From positions 3,432-44,677 of the forward strand of contig JAHELP010000005.1 in the NCBI GenBank assembly GCA_024644105.1: a DNA stretch of 41,246 nucleotides, read 5' to 3'. Shown in pieces: positions 18,802 through 26,923 of this stretch. The notes beneath the pieces are model-generated. The model saw only the letters and a list, made by a program, of their open reading frames with translations, was not told the origin of the DNA and made no database searches. Source of the DNA: Candidatus Nitrosopumilus sp. Its GTDB lineage: Archaea; Thermoproteota; Nitrososphaeria; Nitrososphaerales; Nitrosopumilaceae. How positions within the stretch are numbered: position 1 is the stretch's first letter; every line of letters begins with the position of its first letter. A program made the translations under genes and the position numbers.

Positions 18802-19094
18802 TTGTCATTTTTGTCCTCCCTTGGGAATAATTCCTCATATGGATCCAAAACTTCTTTCATAATACGTACACCTTTTTCAGAAATCTTGTATTTTAGAATC
18901 AGTTTATTTCCCCATGGTTCTTTTTCTAAATTTAAAATCCCCTTTTCAATCATATCATCTAAAATTCCTTTGTGTTTTGCATTATTCAATCCACAAATAC
19001 TCATCAATTTACTTTGATTTAGTTCTCCGTATTCGTATAGCTTTAGTAAAATATCTTTTCGGATGTAAATTCGGTCTCTATATTCACGCGCCAA
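18798..19094 (-). CDS. Small winged-helix DNA-binding protein
   Basis: 98 aa; RKDILLKLYEYGELNQSKLMSICGLNNAKHKGILDDMIEKGIL...YKISEKGVRIMKEVL. Confidence 0.75.
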   Translation of the reverse strand: MAREYRDRIYIRKDILLKLYEYGELNQSKLMSICGLNNAKHKGILDDMIEKGILNLEKEPWGNKLILKYKISEKGVRIMKEVLDPYEELFPREDKNDK

Positions 19095-19132
19095 ATAAAT
19101 CCCCTTCTTTTGATTTACAATAGATTAGAACA

Positions 19133-19276
19133 TTACTGTTCCCATATTCTCTTACTTCTCGGTTTTGTTCTAAGTCGAGTTGCACAGCAAGGACAGTTAA
19201 CTTCTTCAGTATAAAAATAGCAATCACATGTACCACACCTTTTCTGTCCCGATTTGTATCGTAAATTATTTGGCAT
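19133..19276 (-). CDS. Small zinc-ribbon protein
   Basis: MPNNLRYKSGQKRCGTCDCYFYTEEVNCPCCATRLRTKPRSKRIWEQ; two CxxC pairs. Start chosen at the internal ATG of the listed 19133..19327 ORF. Confidence 0.65.
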   Translation of the reverse strand: MPNNLRYKSGQKRCGTCDCYFYTEEVNCPCCATRLRTKPRSKRIWEQ

Positions 19277-19357
19277 TGAAATTGATTTTTTCTGGCCACA
19301 AATACCCTTACAAATCTGCGTCAACAAATCACGGAATCATTTTTTTCACATAAAGAC

Positions 19358-19376
19358 AAGGTAACTTTGTTACCTT
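19358..19376. promoter_or_regulatory. Palindrome AAGGTAAC-TTT-GTTACCTT between divergent genes
   Basis: 8-bp perfect inverted repeat around TTT; about 47 bp upstream of the 19423 start, just before a TTTAAAT-like TATA element. Confidence 0.6.
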
Positions 19377-19422
19377 ACAATTGTTAACAAGTCTTTAAAT
19401 TCATTTTCTCATCTGATTTTCA

Positions 19423-20055
19423 ATGAAAACAAAACAAACGTTACCCGCTATGATTGCACTAGCTGCAATAATGGCAGTTGCCTTCTCACCTATGGCATTA
19501 GCCGTAGATGCAAATGGTAACATTGCCACAACTACCGATGTAGCAGGAGTATCTGCAGATGCTAACATTTCCACAAGTGTAGCAGCAGAACGTCCTGTAG
19601 TCACGGAAGTTAGACCACAAGTTCAATTTGATGGAACTACAAGTGGCTGGGCAGTTATAGCAGGTCAAGCACATGAAGCAAAAATTGCTATTGATGGAAA
19701 AGCAATACGTAATGATAATGGCGTATGGAAAGTTAAATCTAATGCAGAAATTTCTGCAGCAGATCACCATGCAACATTAGAATTAAAAGGTAAAGCAATC
19801 AATGGTAAAATCAAACTTCATGGTACTGGTACATTAGATTCAGGTGAATCCTTTAGAATTATTCTAAGAGGACATTACACACCAGTCTTTGATGAACAAG
19901 GAACATTTGTGATGGCCTTTACAGCAGCAAAAATTCATTCAACTCAAAATGGAATAAACATTCCATTGATTCAGAGTGGATTAGTAAATGTTGAGGCAGT
20001 AAACCCATCAACAGATGATTATGAGAAATTCGTAGATGAATTTACTGTTAAGTAA
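19423..20055 (+). CDS. Secreted beta-rich hypothetical protein
   Basis: 210 aa; signal peptide MKTKQTLPAMIALAAIMAVAFSPMALA. Confidence 0.8.
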   Translation: MKTKQTLPAMIALAAIMAVAFSPMALAVDANGNIATTTDVAGVSADANISTSVAAERPVVTEVRPQVQFDGTTSGWAVIAGQAHEAKIAIDGKAIRNDNGVWKVKSNAEISAADHHATLELKGKAINGKIKLHGTGTLDSGESFRIILRGHYTPVFDEQGTFVMAFTAAKIHSTQNGINIPLIQSGLVNVEAVNPSTDDYEKFVDEFTVK

Positions 20056-20107
20056 TTCATCTACTCTTTTTTCTTTTTTTTAAATTTATAAATATTATAT
20101 TTTTGTA

Positions 20108-20563
20108 TTAAGTATCTAAATTCTTTGTAAATGAAACAGCAGATTGTTCAAATCCCAAATGTTTATAGAATTTGTGAGAGTCTTTTCTTTGATTTCCAGA
20201 TTCTAATCTAATTCTATGACATTTTTTCTCTTGTGCAAGTGTTAGACAAGAATTGATTAATTTTTTTCCTATTCCTTGATTTTGATACTTTTCATGAACA
20301 ATTAATTCTGGAATATACATCTCAAGTTCAGAACGGTTGAGTCTTGGTAAAAACATTACACTTACCATCCCTACAATTTTCATATCATCAATTTCAGCAA
20401 CAAGAATTGTTTTGTCTGAATCCTTAACATATTTTCTAACTAATTTACGAAATTCTTCAACATTACCATCTGTTTTGGGTTTTGGACGCCCAAGTTCATA
20501 CAGTAATCCGAGAATTATCGGAATGTCTTTCCTGGTAGATACTCTGATAACAACATTATTCAT
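20108..20563 (-). CDS. GNAT-family N-acetyltransferase
   Basis: 151 aa; IPELIVHEKYQNQGIGKKLINSCLTLAQEKKCHRIRLESGNQRKDSHKFYKHLGF. Confidence 0.9.
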   Translation of the reverse strand: MNNVVIRVSTRKDIPIILGLLYELGRPKPKTDGNVEEFRKLVRKYVKDSDKTILVAEIDDMKIVGMVSVMFLPRLNRSELEMYIPELIVHEKYQNQGIGKKLINSCLTLAQEKKCHRIRLESGNQRKDSHKFYKHLGFEQSAVSFTKNLDT

Positions 20564-20617
20564 CAGTATAGATAATAATTGATTCTATATGAAGTGAAAC
20601 TCGTTTTAAACTCAGAA

Positions 20618-20791
20618 TTATGAACGTGCCTTTATGTAAATTACTAGAGCGACTACACCCATTGAAGAAGCAATCAACCCTATTCCAACTAGCCAATAAT
20701 CTGAAAATAAATCAGAGTATGAAACAAGCAAAATTCCAACAACAAACAAAATTACTATTGAAACTATGCCTATCAGAATTCTAGATACCAT
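20618..20791 (-). CDS. Small membrane protein (57 aa)
   Basis: MVSRILIGIVSIVILFVVGILLVSYSDLFSDYWLVGIGLIASSMGVVALVIYIKARS*; two TM helices; not in the ORF track. Confidence 0.6.
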   Translation of the reverse strand: MVSRILIGIVSIVILFVVGILLVSYSDLFSDYWLVGIGLIASSMGVVALVIYIKARS

Positions 20792-21216
20792 TTTTTTCTC
20801 CGATTGGTATGAATTTAGGGATATTTTGAAATAATTCTTTTCTCATCATTTGTATTAGTATATCAATACAGTATAAATTAAATTACATTTACTAGATCCT
20901 TCCTGAAAAATAATTTTAAAGGGTTAAAAAATTGGATCTTAAGACCAGCAACGATTAGTTGTTTGGTGAGAGTTCCAATTATAAGATATTTTGCAAATTA
21001 GTATTTAGATCATACTGATCATTTCTACTATTCTCTTTTAAGTAAAGAATCTAAAATGAATGATGGTATTTCTACAAGAGTTTTCTACTAGTTTACCATC
21101 GTCCAAGAGTGGGCATCTTTGGCCCAATCTTTCATAATTCAAATTCACACTGTCATCCAATTCTATGAATAGAAATAGACCAAGATGGATATAAAAAAAT
21201 AAAAAAGAAGAAAAAA

Positions 21217-21636
21217 TTATGATTTGGAGAAATTAGATGATGGCCACATTTCTATAATATTCTTATTTAGTTTGGCAAATTCTCCTGAATTTGCATTAAT
21301 TGTACTCAACGCCTGTTTTGTAGCATCAATTGAGGCAATTGCAACCTTAGTTTGAACATCTATGATCTTTTGTGATTCTTCTTCAATATCATGTACAATT
21401 TTTACTGATGAATCTGGAAGATTTGCAGTTGTACCTTTCCTTGTTGCAAAATTTCTCTGAAGATCAATTGTAGAGCATGAAATATTTTTCCATACTTCAA
21501 TGTATTCTTGAGCCAGATTTGTAATTGATTGATGATATTGGGGGATTGTCTTTTCAACATATGTGTACATGTTGTCAGTGTATTCTTTCCATATTCCATA
21601 GAAATCATTTTGTTTAACTGTATTTTGACTACTCAT
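21217..21636 (-). CDS. Helical phasin-like hypothetical protein
   Basis: MSSQNTVKQNDFYGIWKEYTDNMYTYVEK...; AGGAGGTG ribosome-binding site upstream of ATG 21636, so the listed 21666 start is probably too long. Confidence 0.65.
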   Translation of the reverse strand: MSSQNTVKQNDFYGIWKEYTDNMYTYVEKTIPQYHQSITNLAQEYIEVWKNISCSTIDLQRNFATRKGTTANLPDSSVKIVHDIEEESQKIIDVQTKVAIASIDATKQALSTINANSGEFAKLNKNIIEMWPSSNFSKS

Positions 21637-21640
21637 AAAA

Positions 21641-21823
21641 TTAACACCTCCTCTTGTTATCAGCAAAGTGTGATGTTGAATTGTCTTTAAAGACCCATGT
21701 CAATCCAACTAAATCTTGAGCTATAACTGAGTAGGAAAATGGAGTGTTTTTGGCATCACCAGTTTCCAGTACAAGTAAATTGCTAGAGATTTTGTCCTTT
21801 GCAATTTCCATGATTTGACTCAT
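21641..21823 (-). CDS. Small hypothetical protein (about 60 aa)
   Basis: MSQIMEIAKDKISSNLLVLETGDAKNTPFSYSVIAQDLVGLTWVFKDNSTSHFADNKRRC, immediately upstream of the phasin-like gene. Confidence 0.45.
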   Translation of the reverse strand: MSQIMEIAKDKISSNLLVLETGDAKNTPFSYSVIAQDLVGLTWVFKDNSTSHFADNKRRC

Positions 21824-22083
21824 AGTACGATATGAGTATAGAATGGTATTAAACAACAAGAATTTTGATTATATTCTGAATAAAATCAACTGTCAAATTA
21901 AGGATCACGATGGTGCACTTGTAAAATCAGTGTATCCCCAGGGAGGGATATTTTTTAAAATTAAAAATAAAATTAGTGTTTAAAATCTAGTACAGGCACA
22001 ACTTAGTGGCTGATTTTTTAAATTTGTTAGCACTAGACTAAAAATTACTACTAGTGTAAATACAGGAATTGCTAATTTCTTTT

Positions 22084-22368
22084 ATGGATATTATTTGGGG
22101 AAATGTAGGAAATGTTTTGTCAGGTCAGATTTTTGAATTAAATATAACTCATAGAAAAGATGGCAACAAAAATACATACTCTGATATTGAAAAGATTAGA
22201 ATTAGTGAAACCGATTTTATGAGCTTACCAGCTGATATGAGTAATTGTACAAAGGAATTAGTTGAAGAACATCTTTCTGGAGTATTTGTAAAATGTGAAA
22301 TAAAAGACAAGGATCAAGAAGGCAACTATCTATCTTCTGTTTCACATTCAGGTCAAGGTGGATACTAG
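22084..22368 (+). CDS. Small hypothetical protein upstream of the 2OG oxygenase
   Basis: MDIIWGNVGNVLSGQIFELNITHRKDGNKNTYSDIEKIRI...; stop abuts the next ATG (22369). Confidence 0.6.
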   Translation: MDIIWGNVGNVLSGQIFELNITHRKDGNKNTYSDIEKIRISETDFMSLPADMSNCTKELVEEHLSGVFVKCEIKDKDQEGNYLSSVSHSGQGGY

Positions 22369-23151
22369 ATGCTCCAAACATGGCCTTCAATAATAATAGA
22401 TTACAAAAAGATTCAACAAAGCAACATTAGATTAAATGAAATTATTGCCGGAGAATATTCAGTTTTAATAATTAGAAATTTTTATGATATAGATTCATGT
22501 AACAAAATTATTCAAAGAATTAATTCAAATGTTAGAAACCAAGATCATGTAAGAAAAATTGGAATCTCACTTGTTTCACATATTAACAGGAAAGCAGAAT
22601 ATTTTATTCAAGCAGATAAAGTTAGAAGAACTCTTAGAGAGTTATTTTTTGGATTAGAGGATCCTAGGAAAAAAATTCATAATCTTTTGGGTAAATTTTT
22701 TCCAAATAAAGAAATAATAATAGCCGAAGAGAATGGGAAAAAATATGCTTGTGGAGTAATTAGAATACATGGGTTGGGGGATTCTGCATCTCTACATAGA
22801 GACAATGTTAGTTATGAGGCAAAAAATTTTGATGTTTCCAAATTTCCAATACAATTATCAGCGGTACTATACTTTCAACAGTCCGAAAAAGGCGGAGAAT
22901 TAGTTTTGTACAAAAAACCGTGGGAGAAATCAGATGAGAGATTTCGAAATATTGAATTTGGATACAAGCGTGATGTGATTGCAGATTCAGCAGAATATCT
23001 AAAAATCAAACCAAAACAAGGTGATTTAATAATAATTAATCCAAAATACTATCATGAAATTCTAGCTGTAAAAGGTAGTAAAAAACGAATGACGTTAGGA
23101 TTGTTTTTAGCTTTTTCAAAATATGGAAAAAAAGTTGTTACATGGTCATGA
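22369..23151 (+). CDS. 2-oxoglutarate/Fe(II)-dependent oxygenase-like protein
   Basis: 260 aa; SLHRDNVSYEA (HxD), KGGELVLY, KYYHEILAV (distal His), KKRMTLGLFL (Arg) in the order expected for the double-stranded beta-helix fold. Confidence 0.82.
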   Translation: MLQTWPSIIIDYKKIQQSNIRLNEIIAGEYSVLIIRNFYDIDSCNKIIQRINSNVRNQDHVRKIGISLVSHINRKAEYFIQADKVRRTLRELFFGLEDPRKKIHNLLGKFFPNKEIIIAEENGKKYACGVIRIHGLGDSASLHRDNVSYEAKNFDVSKFPIQLSAVLYFQQSEKGGELVLYKKPWEKSDERFRNIEFGYKRDVIADSAEYLKIKPKQGDLIIINPKYYHEILAVKGSKKRMTLGLFLAFSKYGKKVVTWS

Positions 23152-23213
23152 AATTAAGAGTAAAAATGAATCCACGATGGTCTAACCTACCAAATTGAGG
23201 ATAGGAATGAACA

Positions 23214-23233
23214 CAGATAGGCGTTAAAATTCT
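23214..23233 (+). repeat. Direct repeat copy 1: CAGATAGGCGTTAAAATTCT
   Basis: Identical 20-mer at 24450-24469. Confidence 0.85.
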
Positions 23234-23262
23234 TATCTGAATTGAATTAATGAAATTCTGTA

Positions 23263-24018
23263 ATGGGATTGTTGGATAGATTTAGTCGTACGTTTGACAA
23301 GCATGGATATGATCTAGACGGTTATGACAAAAATGGTTATGACAAAAAAGGGTATGATAAGAATGGTTATGGTAAAGATGGATACAACAAAAATGGTTAT
23401 GACAAAAAAGGATACAACAAAAATGGGTTTAACAAAAATGGGTTTAACAAAAATGGTTATGATAAAAAAGGATACAAAGACGGTTATGATGAAGATGGAT
23501 TCGATTTCAAGGGTTACAATAAAGATGGGTATAACAAAAATGGTTATGATAAAAAAGGATATGACAAAGAGGGGTATGATAATCGGGGGTTTTCTATAGA
23601 TGGAATTCACATCGATACAAAAATTGCTTTTGATAAAGATGGGTTTAACAAAAATGGTTATGATAAAGATGGTTTTAACAAAAATGGTTATGATAAAAAA
23701 GGATACAACAAAAATGGGTTTAACAAAAATGGGTTTAACAAAAATGGTTATGATGAAAACGGGTTTAACAAAGACGGGTATGATGAAAACGGGTTTAACA
23801 AAGACGGGTATGATGAAAACGGGTTTAACAAAGACGGGTATGATGAAAACGGGTTTAACAAAGACGGGTATGATGAATTAGGATATGATGAAAACGGGTT
23901 TAACAAAGACGGGTATGATGAATTAGGATATGATCATTTAGGTTACGACAAAGAAGGATACAATCAAGAAGGATACAACAAATTCAATAAAAAGAAAAAC
24001 GAAGTATACAGTGATTAA
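23263..24018 (+). CDS. G[YF][DN]xx tandem 5-residue repeat protein
   Basis: 251 aa almost entirely GYDKNGYDKKGYDKNGFNKNG... No signal peptide. Overlapping track ORFs are repeat artefacts. Confidence 0.8.
   Translation: MGLLDRFSRTFDKHGYDLDGYDKNGYDKKGYDKNGYGKDGYNKNGYDKKGYNKNGFNKNGFNKNGYDKKGYKDGYDEDGFDFKGYNKDGYNKNGYDKKGYDKEGYDNRGFSIDGIHIDTKIAFDKDGFNKNGYDKDGFNKNGYDKKGYNKNGFNKNGFNKNGYDENGFNKDGYDENGFNKDGYDENGFNKDGYDENGFNKDGYDELGYDENGFNKDGYDELGYDHLGYDKEGYNQEGYNKFNKKKNEVYSD
23761..23880. repeat. 30-bp tandem repeat x4 inside the 5-residue repeat gene
   Basis: gggtttaacaaagacgggtatgatgaaaac at 23761, 23791, 23821; the fourth unit ends gatgaatta. Confidence 0.9.
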
Positions 24019-24169
24019 AACAAATTTTTTATCTGAATAGATTCAATAAAAAGTGTGCATCCTCACTGCTAGTCTATTTGCTGAGACTGAAGAAGATAAT
24101 ATTATGCATAAAATAATAATTACAAATTGTAGCTAGAACAATGTTACAGATTTTGGATCATAATAATTA

Positions 24170-24304
24170 CTAGGGAAGAGTAAAGATATTTTGTATAAAA
24201 TCGGTTGTACCATATAGCAATACAATTCCTATGAATGAAAAAATTACAGTATACATGATTAAAGAAAACAATCTATGAGTTCTTCTTCGCGGTCCCAATC
24301 TCAT
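24170..24304 (-). CDS. Small membrane protein (44 aa)
   Basis: MRLGPRRRTHRLFSLIMYTVIFSFIGIVLLYGTTDFIQNIFTLP*; internal ATG of the listed 24170..24412 ORF. Confidence 0.45.
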   Translation of the reverse strand: MRLGPRRRTHRLFSLIMYTVIFSFIGIVLLYGTTDFIQNIFTLP

Positions 24305-24449
24305 TAGTATGATAGAATTGGTTTTGGAATTAGTTAATAGATATTGTATGTGAATTTTGAACAACAGGTTCAAACCTGTTTGGGAAAAGAATTTTGCTCG
24401 ATTCCACATCACGGGGATTCAGGCACTAAATTGGGGAGGAAATGAGACG

Positions 24450-24469
24450 CAGATAGGCGTTAAAATTCT
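24450..24469 (+). repeat. Direct repeat copy 2: CAGATAGGCGTTAAAATTCT
   Basis: Identical to 23214-23233, with weaker similarity extending upstream. Confidence 0.85.
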
Positions 24470-24564
24470 ATTCAATAATAAATTTCTAAAAAAGAAGCAT
24501 CAAGATTTGATGTATTGTTAAAATATCAAGAAAAACTTATTCACTTAAAATAATCATACCAATT

Positions 24565-24852
24565 ATGATGAAAGATGATTATGAAGCATATCGAGAATTA
24601 GTTGAAGTGGCAGTAGAACATGCTCTTATAACAATGGGATCTCTTGAATTAAACAAAGCAAAAGAAATGCTAAAAGAAAATTATAATATAACATTGGCTG
24701 ATTCTCTCGAGCATCCTGATTATCTCAAAAAAGTATTATGTGAATTATTTGGGAATGCATACCAAAATATTTTAGATACAATTTATTCAGTTATAGAAAA
24801 ACAGCAAGAGGAAAAAATCATAAAAAAATTCCTTACTATAATGGAAAGTTAA
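24565..24852 (+). CDS. Small soluble protein, possibly a NitrOD5-like output domain
   Basis: 95 aa helical; resemblance to thaumarchaeal NitrOD5 recalled, not verified; 3 bp from the next gene. Confidence 0.6.
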   Translation: MMKDDYEAYRELVEVAVEHALITMGSLELNKAKEMLKENYNITLADSLEHPDYLKKVLCELFGNAYQNILDTIYSVIEKQQEEKIIKKFLTIMES

Positions 24853-24855
24853 TTC

Positions 24856-25647
24856 ATGAGTATAACTCAAAGAGAATCAAGTAGACATGATTTTCTTATT
24901 TTATCACTTATTCTAATAATTGTTATTTATCTAATTGGGAATATAATTGAACAAGAAAATTATCCTCTATCAGAAAATTGGTATTTTACAGATATTTTAT
25001 TTATCATCACACCGATTGTTGTAATTTCGTTAGGAATAATTCTCAATCTAATGTATAGATTCAAAGGTAATCATGGGAAAGGATGGATATTTTTTACACT
25101 TGCAATAACTTGTTGGTTTATTGGTGAATTAACATATAATTATGAAAATGAATACGATATTGAAAATATCTCAACATTTACTAGTGATATTTTTTATATT
25201 TTTGGTTATCCAATGTTTTTTGGATTTGAAATATTTTATCTTCATGCAAGAAGAAAAATAATTACAAAAAATAAATTAATTTTAGCATCGTTATTTTCTA
25301 TAGCATTAGTAATTCCCAGTTTATACATTACATTAGATGTCGATTATGAAATGGATAATCTAACTATGATTCTTTATTCAATTTACCCAATTTTAGATGG
25401 AATAATACTGGTGCCCGCAATAATTGCAATGTTTTTATTTTTTGGAGGAAAAGTAAATCTTCTTTGGACCTTAATTATGATTGCCACTATAGTGTACATT
25501 GCAGCAGATACCGTTTATCTAATGGCATCGTTAGATGATAGTTTTGGCCCTAGTCATTTGATAAATATTTTCTATATTTGGCCATACATTTTATACGCAT
25601 TTGGGCTTTACAGCCATATCAAACTATTCAAAAAGGTTGCAAAATAA
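24856..25647 (+). CDS. Stand-alone multi-TM sensor-like membrane protein
   Basis: 263 aa; co-linear by eye with the membrane domain of the histidine kinase at 30504..32303 (CWFIGE/FWFIAE, DIFYIFGYPMF/DIFYLAAYPLM, YSIYPILDGIILVPAIIAM/LAYPILGSIQIIPAIVGI, AADTVYLMA/VADTFFLFA). Confidence 0.75.
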   Translation: MSITQRESSRHDFLILSLILIIVIYLIGNIIEQENYPLSENWYFTDILFIITPIVVISLGIILNLMYRFKGNHGKGWIFFTLAITCWFIGELTYNYENEYDIENISTFTSDIFYIFGYPMFFGFEIFYLHARRKIITKNKLILASLFSIALVIPSLYITLDVDYEMDNLTMILYSIYPILDGIILVPAIIAMFLFFGGKVNLLWTLIMIATIVYIAADTVYLMASLDDSFGPSHLINIFYIWPYILYAFGLYSHIKLFKKVAK

Positions 25648-25707
25648 TAAATTCAATAATTTTAGGCATGAAATGATCTAAAAATGTATTACTTTATGAT
25701 GTTAATA

Positions 25708-25782
25708 TGGGCCCACGGGGATTTGAACCCCGGATCTTCGCCGTGTAAGGGCGACGTCATAACCGACCTGGACTATGAGCCC
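25708..25782 (-). tRNA. tRNA-Val(TAC)
   Basis: GGGCTCA/TGGGCCC acceptor; anticodon stem TCGCC/GGCGA, loop CTTACAC; T-arm CGGGGTTCAAATCCCCG. Confidence 0.95.
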
Positions 25783-25861
25783 AGAAACCTACCTTGTTAA
25801 AATCCATTTAAACTTTGAGACAAGAGAAAATCTAGAAATTTGATAAAAAATCAACAAAATC

Positions 25862-26878
25862 ATGAATGTTTTTAGTTTTTTTTCTAGCCCAATTGGCTTG
25901 GGTCATGTAACTAGAGATATAGCAATTGTAGAAAATTTTCAAAATATATCAACAAATTTTATCACTGGTAGTGGAGCTGCTAAAATTTTAAAAAAATTAA
26001 ATTACAATGTACAAGATCTTTACAACCCACCTTCATTTGTTATAGAAAATGGAGCATTAAAAAATTCTGCAAAGTGGTTATGGAATTATTATAATTATTA
26101 TAAAGATTGTAAAAATATTTCACAAAAAATACTTGAAGAAAACAAACCTAATTTAGTAATTAGTGATGAAGACTTTGCTTCATTAACAGTTGCACAAGAG
26201 ATGAAAATTCCATCGGTTTTAATTACTGATGTTTTTGAAACTCGTTTTACAAAAGGAATAGCATCATTGATTGAAAAAAAGATGAACAAATCAATGCAAG
26301 ATATAATTAAAAAATGCGATATAGTAATCTTTCCTGAAGATGGGGAGGATTTTGAAAATATAAAAAAAGTTGGTCCAATAGTCAGACAAACAAACTATAC
26401 AAGAGATGAATTAAGAAAAAAATTCTCCTTTGAAAAAAATACTATTCTAATATCCATAGGCGGAACAGATGCTGGAATATTTTTGATTGAAAAAGCATTA
26501 CAAGTTATCTCAAAAATTAATCAGGATTTAGAAATAGTTCTAGTATCAGGTCCAGCAGTAAGTAAAAAATTTGAAAATGTAAAAAATCTAGGATTTGTAG
26601 ATAATTTACATGAATTAATTTATGCTGCAGATATTCTAATCTCATTGGCTGGAAAATCAACAATAGATGAGGCTAATGCCTATGGAACACCTTCAATTTT
26701 CATTCCCATCAAAGGACATTTTGAGCAAGAAGATAATGCAAAGAGACAAGGATTTGTCTTTGAGGATATTAACAGATTAGAAGAATTAGTTTTAGAAAAA
26801 TTAGAACAGAAAAGAAATCAAGTAAATGTAGATGGTGCTAGAGTGGCATCAGAGATTATTCAAAAATTGGCAAATTAA
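25862..26878 (+). CDS. Glycosyltransferase-like protein (family 28/MurG-like fold)
   Basis: 338 aa; FSSPIGLGHVTRDIAI, ILISIGGTDAG, ADILISLAGKSTIDEANAYGTPSIFIPIKGHFEQEDNA. Confidence 0.8.
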   Translation: MNVFSFFSSPIGLGHVTRDIAIVENFQNISTNFITGSGAAKILKKLNYNVQDLYNPPSFVIENGALKNSAKWLWNYYNYYKDCKNISQKILEENKPNLVISDEDFASLTVAQEMKIPSVLITDVFETRFTKGIASLIEKKMNKSMQDIIKKCDIVIFPEDGEDFENIKKVGPIVRQTNYTRDELRKKFSFEKNTILISIGGTDAGIFLIEKALQVISKINQDLEIVLVSGPAVSKKFENVKNLGFVDNLHELIYAADILISLAGKSTIDEANAYGTPSIFIPIKGHFEQEDNAKRQGFVFEDINRLEELVLEKLEQKRNQVNVDGARVASEIIQKLAN

Positions 26879-26923
26879 CAATCAAATGCTTAATAGAAGG
26901 CCAATTGGATTTGATAGAGTACC

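Noticed and set aside
19084-19299. ORF 19084..19299 (-), 71 aa
   Set aside because: Overlaps in another frame the zinc-ribbon ORF 19133..19327, whose CxxC pairs look like a genuine protein.
21843-21983. Forward 46-aa ORF MVLNNKNFDYILNKINCQIKDHDGALVKSVYPQGGIFFKIKNKISV
   Set aside because: Isolated short frame in an intergenic region with no coupling or recognisable motif; cannot be supported without conservation data.
23314-23881. ORFs 23314..23610 (-), 23324..23599 (+), 23600..23881 (+)
   Set aside because: Overlapping frames opened by the repeat period being a multiple of 3; low-complexity products. Frame 23263..24018 has the full-length coherent protein.
24135-24147. AGAACAATGTTAC as a further copy of the GTAAC-N3-GTTAC operator
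   Set aside because: Only one half-site matches fully and no confident gene start is nearby; treated as chance in AT-rich DNA.
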